Part shown: positions 29,176 to 39,457 of the stretch, piece by piece | Position numbering within the stretch: the first letter of the stretch is position 1 | Layout of the letters: each line of letters starts with the position of its first letter | From: Pseudomonadota bacterium | Lineage (GTDB): Bacteria; Pseudomonadota; Gammaproteobacteria; Pseudomonadales; Pseudomonadaceae | Direction of reading: 5' to 3' | DNA: 64,000 nucleotides | NCBI GenBank assembly: GCA_023431055.1 | Contig: JAEYXX010000019.1 | Span: 1 to 64,000, forward strand | Notes under the pieces: generated by a model | The model's database searches: none | What the model was told of the DNA's origin: nothing | Seen by the model: the letters and a program-made list of their open reading frames with translations, nothing else | Position numbers and translations under genes: made by a program

Positions 29176-30465
29176 CTAGAGAATATTGGCGTAGTCGGCC
29201 TCGATGCGATCCAGACTCAGGTGGTTGAGGAAGTTGGAGAAGCACATCCAGGCCGACAGCGCGTTCATGTCCTGGAACTGCGGCGGCAGGTATTTGGGCG
29301 GAAGCACCAGGCCCTCGTCCACCAGCTTGCGCAGAGTGCGCATGTCTTCCAGGGTGGTCTTGCCGCAGAACAGCAGTGGAATCTGCTCCAGCTTGCCCTT
29401 GCGCACCGCCAGTTGGATGTAGTTGTAGATCAGGATGAAACCCTTCAGGTACGACAGGTCCTTGGTGAACGGCAGGCCGTTCGGCAAGGAGCCGCGGAAC
29501 ACCCGGCTGGCATTGCTGTAGCCGCCTTCCAGGCCATAGCCCTGCTCGCGGAAGAACTCGAACACCTCGAGGAAATCCGCGCCCTCCTCGGCCATGTGGA
29601 TGGCGCGGGTGCGGTTGGTCAGCTTGCGCAGGCGCGTCGGGTAGGAGGCGAAGGCAATCACTTCCATGAGGATCGCCAGCCCTTCCTGGGTCACGGTCGA
29701 CGAGGGCGGGCCCTTGGCCAGGAAGGTGCAGATCGGCTGGTTGAGGCCGTTGAGCGTGGTGCCGACATGCACCAGGCCTTCATGCACTTCCAGCGCCTTG
29801 ACGTCGCGCTCGTTGAAGCGCGCGTCACTGCGAATTTTGATGTAATCGGCACCAGCGGCCGCGTCGGCAAGGATGCCGTCGGACTCGAATACGCGAATGG
29901 TGTCGTCGCCGAACACCCCGGCCAGACGTTGCTGCAGGATGTTCACCGCATCACTGGCACCGAGGGTCTTGGCCTCGTCTTCCAGATCGCCACGCGCGGC
30001 GATGTTGTTGAGGTAGTCCGAAAGCATCAGGCCGAGATCGGCCAGGGTCGGGTCACCGGCGTGGAAGGCATCGGACGCCGCGCCATAGAGCTCCTGACTG
30101 ATCAGGCCGAAATCCTCGGTGCCGCGTGCCTCGAGCATGCGGATGACCATGCGGTATTCCTTGCACATGCGCCGCATGATCTGCCCGACCGGGTTGAACT
30201 GGCCGAGCTGGCGGGTGATGTCGCGCTCGATGTTCTGGAATTCCAGCTTCTTCGCCGCGGCATCGAAGGCCAGCGGCCGGCTCAGGTAATAGTCGCGGTC
30301 CACCGCCGGCGGCTGCTTGCCCTTGGCCTTGAGAAAGCCATCGCGGATGCCGTCGTCCCACTTCACCGCATCGAGCACGCGGATGGGGGTCTGCGCCTCG
30401 ACGATACGGTCGCTTAGCGCGCGAATGCAGAGTTGATAGTCGTCCAGTTTTTGCTGGCTGTTCAT
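29176..30465 (-). CDS. DUF1704/MATCAP-type putative zinc metallopeptidase (QEGLA protein)
   Basis: 429 aa, family annotated in bacteria as 'flavohemoglobin expression-modulating QEGLA motif protein'. HEGLVH near residue 229 fits the HExxxH zinc motif of the MATCAP tyrosine carboxypeptidases, and QEGLA near 260 supplies the second Glu. No signal peptide, so probably cytoplasmic. The bacterial substrate is unknown; microtubules are absent, so it must differ from the animal enzyme. Co-directional with the lipoprotein gene 8 nt upstream. Confidence 0.88.
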   Translation of the reverse strand: MNSQQKLDDYQLCIRALSDRIVEAQTPIRVLDAVKWDDGIRDGFLKAKGKQPPAVDRDYYLSRPLAFDAAAKKLEFQNIERDITRQLGQFNPVGQIMRRMCKEYRMVIRMLEARGTEDFGLISQELYGAASDAFHAGDPTLADLGLMLSDYLNNIAARGDLEDEAKTLGASDAVNILQQRLAGVFGDDTIRVFESDGILADAAAGADYIKIRSDARFNERDVKALEVHEGLVHVGTTLNGLNQPICTFLAKGPPSSTVTQEGLAILMEVIAFASYPTRLRKLTNRTRAIHMAEEGADFLEVFEFFREQGYGLEGGYSNASRVFRGSLPNGLPFTKDLSYLKGFILIYNYIQLAVRKGKLEQIPLLFCGKTTLEDMRTLRKLVDEGLVLPPKYLPPQFQDMNALSAWMCFSNFLNHLSLDRIEADYANIL

Positions 30466-30473
30466 TGCAATTC

Positions 30474-31025
30474 CTATTCGGCCACTCGCTGGTAACGCGC
30501 GACTTCAACGAACAGATCGGCGTTGGCCGGGTCGTCGAGGTAGGCGAACACCTTGTCCAGCGGGCTGGTGATCAGTGCACCATCAGCTTCGGGCATGGCC
30601 ACGGTCTGCCCCTCCAGCAGGCCCTTGTTCATGTCCTGCAGGATGCGCTCGGTGTCGAGGTTGTACACCACCAGCTCGTTGTCACGGGTCAATTCGAAGC
30701 CGGCGATGGCGAAGTTGGCGCCCAGGCTCTTCGGCAGACCGGCCGAGAGATACCAGCGGCGGCCATGGTGGGCGACGGTAAAGCCGAACTCTTCGAGACT
30801 GCTCGCATTATCCGGGCTGCCTTCGTAGATACGCGCTTCATAGAGGTTGGAGCCGGCTCGGGTGATCTCCAGATAGAGCTGATCGCCCCACTCGTCCTGC
30901 CGGGTCCACTCGCCCAGCAGCGGAATGGGCGCGGCCTCGTTGGCCGGGATCGGATCCTTGAAGGTGACCAGGCAACCACTCAATAGCAGGAAGGACAGGC
31001 CGACCAGTACGCGCCAGGCTTTCAT
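30474..31025 (-). CDS. Hypothetical lipoprotein
   Basis: 183 aa. MKAWRVLVGLSFLLLSGC is a clear lipoprotein signal (Cys18). The mature protein is mostly beta, with LLGEWTRQDEWGDQLYLEI and ARRYQ-like ends, lipocalin-like in rhythm but not assignable. It ends 8 nt before the DUF1704 gene, so the two form an operon, in the same order as in P. aeruginosa from memory. Confidence 0.82.
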   Translation of the reverse strand: MKAWRVLVGLSFLLLSGCLVTFKDPIPANEAAPIPLLGEWTRQDEWGDQLYLEITRAGSNLYEARIYEGSPDNASSLEEFGFTVAHHGRRWYLSAGLPKSLGANFAIAGFELTRDNELVVYNLDTERILQDMNKGLLEGQTVAMPEADGALITSPLDKVFAYLDDPANADLFVEVARYQRVAE

Positions 31026-31067
31026 TACGCTCTCCTTGTGCAGGCCGTTCGATCCGATGATCGACGC

Positions 31068-31781
31068 TTACAGCCCCAGAACCAGATTCATGTAACGCTT
31101 AAGGATGGCCAGCATTCCCTGGCTGTCCAGATGATCCACGCCGTCCAGCAGGCCCTGATACTCCATCCGCACGATGGTGGCCGTCAACAGCACGGCATCC
31201 TGCTCGGGCTGGCGTGAGCCGAGCACCTCGAAGAAGTGCGTCACACCCTGCTGCAGAATCTGCCGATGAGCCCGCACCAGCTCACGCAGACGCGGATTGA
31301 GCAGCGCCTCCTGCTGGAACGCCTGTTCGGCGATCAGATGATCGCGGCGCTCGCGCAACTGGCGCTGCACATACTGCACCGCCAACTCGGCGATCTCCTC
31401 GGCCAGTTGCCGGCGTGCCTGCTCGCTGCCATCCAGGCGCCCGACCATCTCCTCCAGCGCCCCCTGGGTGCTGGCCCAGAACGCCGCCATCTGCGCGGCG
31501 CTACGCTCGACGAACTGGGCGAAGGTATCGGTGATCAGGTCATCGATATCCTTGAAGTAGTAGGTCGTGGCCGACAGCGGCACCTGCGCCTCGGCGGCTA
31601 CCGCACGATGGCGCACGGCGCGCACGCCCTCACGCACGACGATGCGCATGGCGGCATCGAGAATCGCCTGACGGCGCTGCTCGCTGCCCTGACGACTGGC
31701 CTTGCGGCCCTGGTACTGAACGCTTTCGGCAACGGCATTGGCGGCATGGGAGGCTTTCGGGGACGCAGGTACGGAGCTCAC
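31068..31781 (-). CDS. TetR-family transcriptional regulator
   Basis: 237 aa from a GTG at 31781 (GAGG about 10 nt upstream); the frame is open to 31880 but the extra stretch is unlike protein. After a disordered Ala/Ser-rich lead, the TetR helix-turn-helix lies near residues 35-82 (ILDAAMRIVVREGVRAVRHR, ATTYYFKDIDDLI). The C-terminal helical domain is not assigned. Target unknown; it lies between the lipoprotein gene and lysS, all on the minus strand. Confidence 0.85.
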   Translation of the reverse strand: MSSVPASPKASHAANAVAESVQYQGRKASRQGSEQRRQAILDAAMRIVVREGVRAVRHRAVAAEAQVPLSATTYYFKDIDDLITDTFAQFVERSAAQMAAFWASTQGALEEMVGRLDGSEQARRQLAEEIAELAVQYVQRQLRERRDHLIAEQAFQQEALLNPRLRELVRAHRQILQQGVTHFFEVLGSRQPEQDAVLLTATIVRMEYQGLLDGVDHLDSQGMLAILKRYMNLVLGL

Positions 31782-31912
31782 GGTGGATCGTTCCTCTACG
31801 CTCTGGTTGTGGCAAGGAGAGTAATGGGTTGGACAGGCAACCAAAAGGCTCCGTTTCGCTTGCCAGCCCGCCACCCGCAAAAATCACCCCGAATGCGGGA
31901 GTCACAGACAGC

Positions 31913-31936
31913 AAAAAGCCGCCCGAGGGCGGCTTT
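31913..31936 (-). terminator. Terminator of lysS
   Basis: Minus strand: AAAGCCGCCC-tc-GGGCGGCTTT followed by TTGC, 12 nt past the lysS stop. Confidence 0.85.
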
Positions 31937-31947
31937 CCGTATTGCCG

Positions 31948-33450
31948 TCAGGCCTGCGGACGCATATGCGGGAACAGGATGACGTCGCGGATCGACGGCG
32001 AGTTGGTCAGCAGCATAACCAGGCGGTCGATGCCGATGCCTTCACCGGCGGTGGGCGGCATGCCGTACTCCAGTGCGCGGACGAAGTCGGCATCGTAGTG
32101 CATGGCCTCGTCGTCACCGGCGTCCTTCTCGGCCACCTGGGCGAGGAAGCGCTCGGCCTGATCCTCGGCATCATTGAGCTCGGAGTAGGCGTTGGCGATC
32201 TCGCGGCCACCGATGAACAGCTCGAAGCGGTCGGTGACGTTGGGGTTCTGGTCGTTGCGACGGGCCAGCGGCGAGACCTCGAACGGATACTCGGTGATGA
32301 AGTGCGGCTGCTCCAGCTTGCTCTCCACCAGTTCCTCGAAAATCATCACCTGCAGCTTGCCCAGACCTTCGTGGCCGAGCACCTTGGCGCCGGCCTTCTT
32401 GGCGATGGCACGGGCCTTGTCGACGTCGTTGAGATCAGCCTCGGTGATATCCGGGTTGTACTTGAGGATCGAGTCGTACACCGACAGACGCACGAACGGC
32501 TCGCCGAAGTGGAACACCTTGTCGCCATAGGGCACATCGGTGCTGCCCAGCACGGCCAGGGCCAGTTCGCGGAACAGCTCCTCGGTCAGGTCCATGTTGT
32601 CGCGGTAGTCGGCGTAGGCCTGGTAGAACTCGAGCATGGTGAACTCGGGGTTGTGCCGGGTCGAAACGCCTTCGTTACGGAAGTTGCGGTTGATCTCGAA
32701 CACCTTCTCGAAACCACCGACCACCAGGCGCTTGAGGTACAGCTCCGGGGCGATGCGCAGGAACATGGCCATGTCCAGGGCGTTGTGGTGCGTCTCGAAC
32801 GGCTTGGCCGCAGCACCACCAGGGATGGTCTGCAGCATCGGGGTTTCCACTTCGAGGAAGCCGCGCTCGTTGAGGAAACGACGGATGTGCGCGATCACCT
32901 GCGAGCGCACGCGGAAGGTGTGGCGTACTTCTTCGTTGACGATCAGGTCGACATAACGCTGGCGGTAGCGCTGCTCGGTGTCGGTCAGACCGTGGTGCTT
33001 GTCCGGCAGCGGGCGCAGCGACTTGGTCAGCAGACGCACGTTCTGCATGTCGACGTAAAGGTCGCCCTTGCCGGAACGCGCCAGGGTACCTTCGGCAGCG
33101 ATGATGTCGCCCAGGTCGAAATGCTTGACCGCTTCCAGTTGCTCGGCCGGCAGAGTCTTGCGATTGACATAGACCTGCAGACGCCCGGAAGTGTCCTGCA
33201 GCACCATGAAGGCGCCACGGTTGAGCATGATGCGACCGGCCACCTTGACCGGGATGGCAGCGGCCTCCAGCTCTTCCTTGCTCTTGCCCTCGTACTGTTT
33301 CTGCAGGTCGGCGCACAGGCTGTCACGGCGGAAATCGTTGGGGAAGGCAATGCCCTGCTCACGGACGGCAGCAAGCTTTTCCTTGCGCTGGGCAATCAGC
33401 TTGTTTTCTTCCTGTTGCAGTTCGTTGTGGTCGAGTTGTTGGTCGCTCAT
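31948..33450 (-). CDS. lysS: Lysyl-tRNA synthetase, class II
   Basis: 500 aa. An N-terminal OB-fold anticodon domain ([19 protein letters not shown]) precedes the class II core: motif 1 [10 protein letters not shown], motif 2 [20 protein letters not shown], and motif 3 [12 protein letters not shown]. It charges tRNA-Lys. It sits 80 nt behind prfB, the same prfB-lysS order as in E. coli and most gammaproteobacteria. Confidence 0.97.
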   Translation of the reverse strand: MSDQQLDHNELQQEENKLIAQRKEKLAAVREQGIAFPNDFRRDSLCADLQKQYEGKSKEELEAAAIPVKVAGRIMLNRGAFMVLQDTSGRLQVYVNRKTLPAEQLEAVKHFDLGDIIAAEGTLARSGKGDLYVDMQNVRLLTKSLRPLPDKHHGLTDTEQRYRQRYVDLIVNEEVRHTFRVRSQVIAHIRRFLNERGFLEVETPMLQTIPGGAAAKPFETHHNALDMAMFLRIAPELYLKRLVVGGFEKVFEINRNFRNEGVSTRHNPEFTMLEFYQAYADYRDNMDLTEELFRELALAVLGSTDVPYGDKVFHFGEPFVRLSVYDSILKYNPDITEADLNDVDKARAIAKKAGAKVLGHEGLGKLQVMIFEELVESKLEQPHFITEYPFEVSPLARRNDQNPNVTDRFELFIGGREIANAYSELNDAEDQAERFLAQVAEKDAGDDEAMHYDADFVRALEYGMPPTAGEGIGIDRLVMLLTNSPSIRDVILFPHMRPQA

Positions 33451-33530
33451 GGTCGCTTTATCTGCCTGGCGTGTCGTACAAAATTTGAGCAGGCGCCGAC
33501 TGGCCGACGCCCACGGATGGGTTACTGGGC

Positions 33531-34626
33531 TTACAGGCCCTGCTTGAGGCTGGCCTCGAGATAGCCGTCGAGGTCGCCATCGAGCACCTTCTGGCAGTCG
33601 CTGCGCTCGACGCCGGTACGCAGGTCCTTGATGCGCGAGTCATCGAGCACGTAGGAACGGATCTGATGGCCCCAGCCGATATCCGACTTGCTGTCTTCCA
33701 GCGCCTGCGAGGCGGCGTTGCGCTTCTGCATCTCCAGCTCGTACAACTTGGCCCGCAGCATTTTCATGGCGGTGTCCTTGTTGGCGTGCTGGGAACGTTC
33801 GTTCTGGCAGGCCACCACGGTGTTGGTCGGCACGTGGGTGATACGCACCGCCGAATCGGTGGTGTTGACGTGCTGACCACCGGCGCCGGAGGAGCGGTAG
33901 GTGTCGATGCGCAGATCGGCCGGGTTGATCTCGATCTCCACCTTGTCGTCGATCTCGGGGGACACGAACACCGCCGAGAACGAGGTGTGACGACGCGCGC
34001 CGGAGTCGAACGGGCTCTTGCGCACCAGGCGGTGCACGCCGCTCTCGGTGCGCAGCCAGCCGAAGGCGTACTCGCCCTTGATGTGCACGGTGGCGCCCTT
34101 GATGCCGGCGACCTCCCCCTCGGACAGCTCGACGATCTCGGCAGTGAAGCCGCGCTTGTCGGCCCAGCGCAGGTACATGCGCAGCAGGATGTTGGCCCAG
34201 TCCTGGGCCTCGGTACCGCCGGAGCCGGCCTGGATGTCCAGGTAGCAGTTGTTGGCATCCATCTCGCCGCTGAACATGCGGCGGAATTCCAGTTTCTCGA
34301 GAATTTCGCGCAGGCGCTCGACTTCGGCGACGATGTCCTTCACCGCGCCTTCGTCGTTCTCTTCGGCGGCCATTTCCAGCAGGTCGCGGGAGTCACTCAG
34401 GCTGCCGGTGAGGTCATCGATGGTTTCGACGATCTGCGCCAGCATGGCGCGCTCACGGCCCAGCGCTTGCGCGTACTCGGGCTTGTTCCAGACGCTGGCG
34501 TCCTCCAGCTCGCGGTTTACTTCGATCAGGCGATCATGCTTGTGATCGTAGTCAAAGATACCCCCGAATTGACTGGGTGCGTTCGGACAGGTCCTTGATG
34601 CTGTTGAGGATCGGATTGATTTCCAT
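33531..34626 (-). CDS. prfB: Peptide chain release factor 2 with programmed +1 frameshift
   Basis: Reading starts at ATG 34626 ([20 protein letters not shown]...). After 24 codons it meets an in-frame TGA (34554-34552) in the context GGGGGTATCTTTGAC, the classical RF2 autoregulatory slippery site (CTT TGA C). A +1 shift joins the rest of the protein. The stop-recognition motif SPF and the peptidyl-hydrolysis motif [15 protein letters not shown] are intact, giving about 364 aa. RF2 reads UGA, so low RF2 favours the shift and restores its own level. Confidence 0.97.
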
Positions 34627-34805
34627 AGTGGGCAGCACTCTCGGGCAAAAGACGCGAAACGGCTCGATCCGGCTCGCCCGGGCGGCTGATGCGCTGCCCT
34701 GGCCGAGCACGGCAAGAGCCGTGACCGCAAAGTTTCTGAAAAGCCGGCGAGTATACCCGACTCGAAGCCCCCTGGCAGCCCGCCGGGATGACCGGCGGGG
34801 CGCGC

Positions 34806-35741
34806 TCAGAACTTCAGGCTCAGGCGTGCCGCCAGGGCGTTGTCGCGCGCGTCTTCGGCGTAGTGGCCCGCATAGGTCAGGCCCAGGTAGAGATGGCGGT
34901 TGAATTCATGATCCAGGCTCAGGTCGAGGCGCAGGCTGCTGCGCTCGAACTCACGACTTGGCATCTGCTGGATTGCGCCCTGGCCGTCGACCGCCTCGTC
35001 ACGCAAACGGTCGCTGCCCAGGTTCTGCCGCAGCGCCAGACTGGCACGCCCAACCCACTTGCGCTGTTGCCAGTACCAGGGTGCGGCCAGGCGCCAGCCA
35101 AGTGTCAGGTAACCGCCCTGCTCATGCGCTGCCGCCAGGCGCAGTCCGTCGAAACGCCGGGCGTCGGCATCCAGATGCACGAGCGCCAGGCCGGCAAATG
35201 GCTCCAAGGTGAAATCGCGATAGTCCATGGCGTAGCTGCTTTCGCCAAACAGCTGCCAACTGCGCGCGTTATCGCGCCGTTCCAGCTCATGCCAGCCGTG
35301 CAGCAACCCGAGCCGAAAACCCAACTGGTTGTATACCCGAGTCGCGGCATAGACCCCGAGGTAACGACTATCGGTGCGGCCATGACCCTGATCATGATCC
35401 AGCCGGGCGCGCGCCACTCCACCCAGCACACCGCCGATCCACTGCCCGCCCAGCGCACGATCCATGCCCATCAGCAGCCCCTCGCCACGGCGCTCGAGGC
35501 CGCCATCGTCCCAACTGCCCTGGATGCCGTAGGCGCGCGACCATAGCGGCCACTCGCCAGCCTCAGGCGCCGCCTCGCGAAAGGCGAAGCGCACCTGCTG
35601 CAGACGATCCAGGGCCGCCTCACGCGGCAAGCGGCTGTCTTCCAGAAGCAAGGCGCGCTGGCCCAACGCCAAATCGCCGGCGACGACGCCCGTGGCGACC
35701 TGAAGCAAGACCAACCCGATCAGCGTTAAACGCAGCGCCAT
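34806..35741 (-). CDS. Autotransporter-type outer-membrane beta-barrel protein
   Basis: 311 aa. A Sec signal (VLLQVATGVVAG) is followed by about 50 residues and then an autotransporter-like barrel: WSRAYGIQGSWDDGG, GEGLLMGMDRALGGQWIGGVLGG, FTLEPFAGLALVHLD, and a last strand ALAARLSLKF ending in Phe, the signal for BAM-mediated insertion. There is no passenger domain, so the protein is nearly all barrel. Role unknown. A GC-rich hairpin (34779-34799) lies after its stop. Confidence 0.8.
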   Translation of the reverse strand: MALRLTLIGLVLLQVATGVVAGDLALGQRALLLEDSRLPREAALDRLQQVRFAFREAAPEAGEWPLWSRAYGIQGSWDDGGLERRGEGLLMGMDRALGGQWIGGVLGGVARARLDHDQGHGRTDSRYLGVYAATRVYNQLGFRLGLLHGWHELERRDNARSWQLFGESSYAMDYRDFTLEPFAGLALVHLDADARRFDGLRLAAAHEQGGYLTLGWRLAAPWYWQQRKWVGRASLALRQNLGSDRLRDEAVDGQGAIQQMPSREFERSSLRLDLSLDHEFNRHLYLGLTYAGHYAEDARDNALAARLSLKF

Positions 35742-35820
35742 GTTCGCCTCCAGTCATCGATGCCCAATGCTACCAGCGCACACCTGTCGCCTCGCCAGCC
35801 TGGGCTGCTCGGTGCGACGG

Positions 35821-37488
35821 TCATGCGCTCACCGCGCAACCCGGCTCGCGCTGCGGCCCCCTGCTTATCGCCGCGCGCGCATCGGCGGCGATCATCTGCG
35901 CGGCCTTTTCCGCGATCATCAGTACCGGCGAGCAGGTATTGCCGGAGGTGATGGTCGGCATGATCGAGGCGTCGACCACCCGCAGCCCGGCGATGCCATG
36001 CACCCTAAGGCGCGCGTCGACCACAGCCTCACGGCCCTGGCCCATGGCACAGGTACCCACCGGATGGAAGATGGTGGTGCCAATCTCGCCCGCCGCGCGC
36101 TGCAGGTCTTCTTCACTGCGATAGTCCGGGCCAGGCTTGTATTCCTGCGGTTGGTAACGGGCCAGTGCCGGCGCGGCAACGATGCGCCGGGTCAGGCGAA
36201 TGGCATCGGCGGCCACGCGCAGATCACGCTCGTCGCTCAGGTAGTTGGGGCGAATCAGCGGCGCCGCACCGGCATCAGCCGAGGCGATTGCCACGCTGCC
36301 ACGGCTATGGGGGCGCAGGTGGCATACCGAAGCGGTAAAGGCCGGGAAGTCATGCAAGGGCTCACCAAAGCGCTCCAGTGACAGCGGCTGTACGTGATAT
36401 TGCAGGTTGGCGCGCGCCTGCTCAGGATCGGATTTGGCGAAAGCGCCCAACTGGCTTGGCGCCATCGACAGCGGCCCGCTGCGCTTGAGCAGGTATTCCA
36501 GGGCCATGCCCAGCTTGCCCCAGGACGTAGCGGCAATGCGGTTGAGCGTCTTCACACCACTGATGCGGTAGATCAGGCGCAGCTGCAGGTGATCCTGCAG
36601 ATTCTCGCCAACACCGGGCAACTCGTGCCTGACACCGATCCCCAGTTTCTCCAGCAGCGGCCGCGGGCCGATGCCGGAGCGCTGCAGCAAGGCCGGCGAG
36701 CCGATGGCTCCGGCGCAAAGCAGGATCTCGCGGCGCGCCGCAATGCGCAGCGCCTGCCCTTGCCAACGCAGATGCAGTGCACGGACACGACCGTCAGCCA
36801 GCTCCAGCCGTTCGGCCTCGGCGCCGGTCAGCACCTGCAGATTGGGGCGCTGGCGGATATCACGCAGAAAGGCCTTGGAGGCATTCCAGCGCACACCGCG
36901 CTTCTGGTTGACCTGAAAGTAGCTGCAGCCTTCGTTGTCACCGCCATTGAAGTCATCGATGCTGGCGATACCGCTCTGCGCCGCCGCCTCACGGAAGGCT
37001 TCGAGAATCTCCCAGGACAAACGCTGGCGCTCGACCCGCCACTCGCCGTCGCCACCGTGCCATTGGCTCGCGCCGGCAAAGTGATGCTCCGAGCGCTTGA
37101 ACAGCGGCAGCACATCGCGCCAGGCCCAGCCGGCATTGCCCGCCGCTGCCCAGCTGTCGTAGTCGGCAGCCTGACCGCGCATGTAGATCATGCCGTTGAT
37201 CGAGGAACTGCCGCCGAGCACGCGACCACGCGGATACTTGAGGCTGCGCCCATGCAGGCCGGGGTCGGCCTCGGTGCTGTAGCACCAGTCGGTACGCGGG
37301 TTACCGATGCAGTACAGGTAGCCGACCGGAATGTGGATCCAGGGGTAGTTGTCGCGCCCGCCCGCCTCGACCAGCAACACGCTGACGCCAGGATCGGCAG
37401 ACAGCCGGTTGGCCAGCAGGCAGCCGGCCGGGCCGGCACCGACGATCAGGTAGTCATAGGCATCCAGGGGCGCTTGCGACATGGGCAT
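35821..37488 (-). CDS. GMC-family FAD alcohol/choline dehydrogenase
   Basis: 555 aa. The FAD motif YLIVGAGPAGCLLANRLS is at the N-terminus, then GGSSSINGMIYMRGQ (GMC signature 1), a GMC signature 2 near GAIGSPALLQRSGIGP, and the C-terminal catalytic pair in FHPVGTCAMG and SGNTCSPVLMIAEKAA. The closest relatives by eye are AlkJ-type aliphatic alcohol dehydrogenases and BetA; no betaine or alkane genes are beside it, so the substrate is open. Divergent from the SulP gene. Confidence 0.92.
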   Translation of the reverse strand: MPMSQAPLDAYDYLIVGAGPAGCLLANRLSADPGVSVLLVEAGGRDNYPWIHIPVGYLYCIGNPRTDWCYSTEADPGLHGRSLKYPRGRVLGGSSSINGMIYMRGQAADYDSWAAAGNAGWAWRDVLPLFKRSEHHFAGASQWHGGDGEWRVERQRLSWEILEAFREAAAQSGIASIDDFNGGDNEGCSYFQVNQKRGVRWNASKAFLRDIRQRPNLQVLTGAEAERLELADGRVRALHLRWQGQALRIAARREILLCAGAIGSPALLQRSGIGPRPLLEKLGIGVRHELPGVGENLQDHLQLRLIYRISGVKTLNRIAATSWGKLGMALEYLLKRSGPLSMAPSQLGAFAKSDPEQARANLQYHVQPLSLERFGEPLHDFPAFTASVCHLRPHSRGSVAIASADAGAAPLIRPNYLSDERDLRVAADAIRLTRRIVAAPALARYQPQEYKPGPDYRSEEDLQRAAGEIGTTIFHPVGTCAMGQGREAVVDARLRVHGIAGLRVVDASIMPTITSGNTCSPVLMIAEKAAQMIAADARAAISRGPQREPGCAVSA

Positions 37489-37661
37489 CCTCGCGTGTCG
37501 TTCTTGTCGTTGGCCTTCAGCCTAAAACAAGCCGGACACGAGGATGAATGATCTTTTGGTCTGAGGTAGCGGCTGAATGTGCGCCCATCGACTGGCAGCT
37601 ATGGTGAAGCACCCGCGCTCTGCGCTTTACTTGTAGGCATTCCTGCCCGAGCCCGTCCGTG

Positions 37662-39449
37662 ATGCCACCAGCGCCTGCACGCAAGCCACACACGCCGCTT
37701 CCTGCCATTTCGCAACAGCGCGGCTGGCTACGCTGGCTTCCGGGCCTGCAAATGCTCAGGGACTATCGCCTGGCCTGGCTGCCGAAAGACCTCGCCGCCG
37801 GGCTGGTGCTCACCGCCATGCTGATCCCGGTGGGCATCGCCTACGCGGAAGCCTCGGGGGTACCGGGCATCTACGGCCTGTACGCGACCATGGTGCCGCT
37901 GCTGGCGTATGCCCTGTTCGGCCCCAGCCGGATTCTGGTGCTCGGCCCGGACTCGGCGCTGACTGCAGTGATTCTCGCCGTGGTGCTGCCCCTGTCAGGC
38001 GGCGAGCCGATGCGCGCGGTGATCCTGGCCAGCATGATGGCGGTGGTGGCCGGGCTCACCTGCATCATCGCGGGCCTGCTGCGTCTGGGCTTCATCACCG
38101 AATTGCTGTCCAAACCGATACGCTACGGCTACATGAACGGCATCGCCCTGAGCGTGCTGATCAGCCAGACGCCCAAGCTGTTCGGCTTTTCCATCGACAG
38201 CCAGGGACCGGTGCAGGACATCTGGGCCATTGCCAATGCGCTGCTCGATGGCCTGGCCAACTGGCCCAGCTTCATCGTCGGTGGCGGCACCCTGGCGCTG
38301 ATCCTGGCACTCAGGCGCTTGCGGCGACTGCCCGGCATCCTCATCGCGGTCACGCTCGCGACCCTGGCGGTGGACCTGCTGGACCTCAGCCAGCACGGCG
38401 TCGCGACACTGGGCGAGCTGCCGCAGGGCCTGCCGAGCTTCACCCTGCCCTGGCTCAGCGGCGTCGATCTGGCCAGCGTGGTGCTGGGCGGCGTGGCGGC
38501 GGCCCTGGTGGCCTTCGCCGACACCAGCGTGCTGTCGCGCACCTATTCCGCGCGCAGCGGGCGCTATGTCGACCCCAACCAGGAAATGGTCGGCCTGGGC
38601 GCAGCAAACCTCATCGGCGGCTTCTTCCAGGGCTTTCCCGTCAGCAGCAGCGCCTCACGCACACCGGTGGCGGAGGCCGCCGGGGCGCAGACGCAACTGA
38701 CCGGCGTGGTCGGTGCCCTAGCAGTGGCCGGACTGCTGATCGCCGCCCCGAACCTGATGCAATACCTGCCGGCCAGCGCCCTGGCAGCCGTGGTAATCGC
38801 TGCGGTGATCGGCCTGTTCGAGATTACCGACCTCAAGCGCATCTTCCGTGTGCAGCAATGGGAGTTCTGGCTGTCGATGGCCTGTTTCGCCGGCGTGGCC
38901 ACCTTCGGCGCCATCCCCGGCATCGGTATCGCCGTGCTGCTGGCAGTGATCGAATTTCTCTGGGACGGCTGGCGCCCCTACTACGCGGTGCTTGGCCAGG
39001 TCGACGGCATTCGCGGCTTCCACGATATAGAACGTCACCCCGAGGCCCGCCTGGTGCCCGGCCTGGTGCTGTTTCGCTGGGACGCACCGCTGTTCTTCGC
39101 CAATGCCGAACAGTTTCAGCAGTGCGTGCTCAAGGCCATCGCCCAGTCACCGACGCCGGTGCGCCGCCTAGTGGTGACGGCCGAACCGGTGACCAGCATC
39201 GACGTGACCTCCGCCGACATGCTCGCCGAGCTGGAGCAGATGCTGGCCGATGCCGGCATCGAGCTGCATTTCGCCGAGGTCAAGGGCCCGGTCAAGGACA
39301 AGTTGCGCCGCTTCGGCTTGCTGCGCGAGCACGGCGAGCAACGCATCCAGCCCACGGTGGGTGCCGCCGTCGATGCCTATCTGGCCGACCACGGCATCGA
39401 CTGGTCCGGCGAGACGCCAGCGCAAGGCCGGAGCTGGCACGCCGACTGA
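37662..39449 (+). CDS. SulP-family anion transporter with STAS domain
   Basis: 595 aa from ATG 37662. About 10-12 membrane helices occupy residues 40-430 (GLVLTAMLIPVGIAYAEASG, GPDSALTAVILAVVLPL). A cytoplasmic STAS domain follows (about 445-565: LVLFRWDAPLFFANAEQF, TSIDVTSADML). The family moves sulfate, bicarbonate or dicarboxylates; which one cannot be read from sequence. Unlike the BicA subset no carboxysome genes are near. Convergent with the DUF533 gene. Confidence 0.93.
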   Translation: MPPAPARKPHTPLPAISQQRGWLRWLPGLQMLRDYRLAWLPKDLAAGLVLTAMLIPVGIAYAEASGVPGIYGLYATMVPLLAYALFGPSRILVLGPDSALTAVILAVVLPLSGGEPMRAVILASMMAVVAGLTCIIAGLLRLGFITELLSKPIRYGYMNGIALSVLISQTPKLFGFSIDSQGPVQDIWAIANALLDGLANWPSFIVGGGTLALILALRRLRRLPGILIAVTLATLAVDLLDLSQHGVATLGELPQGLPSFTLPWLSGVDLASVVLGGVAAALVAFADTSVLSRTYSARSGRYVDPNQEMVGLGAANLIGGFFQGFPVSSSASRTPVAEAAGAQTQLTGVVGALAVAGLLIAAPNLMQYLPASALAAVVIAAVIGLFEITDLKRIFRVQQWEFWLSMACFAGVATFGAIPGIGIAVLLAVIEFLWDGWRPYYAVLGQVDGIRGFHDIERHPEARLVPGLVLFRWDAPLFFANAEQFQQCVLKAIAQSPTPVRRLVVTAEPVTSIDVTSADMLAELEQMLADAGIELHFAEVKGPVKDKLRRFGLLREHGEQRIQPTVGAAVDAYLADHGIDWSGETPAQGRSWHAD

Positions 39450-39457
39450 GGACGGGC

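Noticed and set aside
37489..37661. Short open frame on the minus strand between the GMC and SulP genes
   Set aside because: Overlaps the SulP start and has no ribosome site or recognisable sequence.
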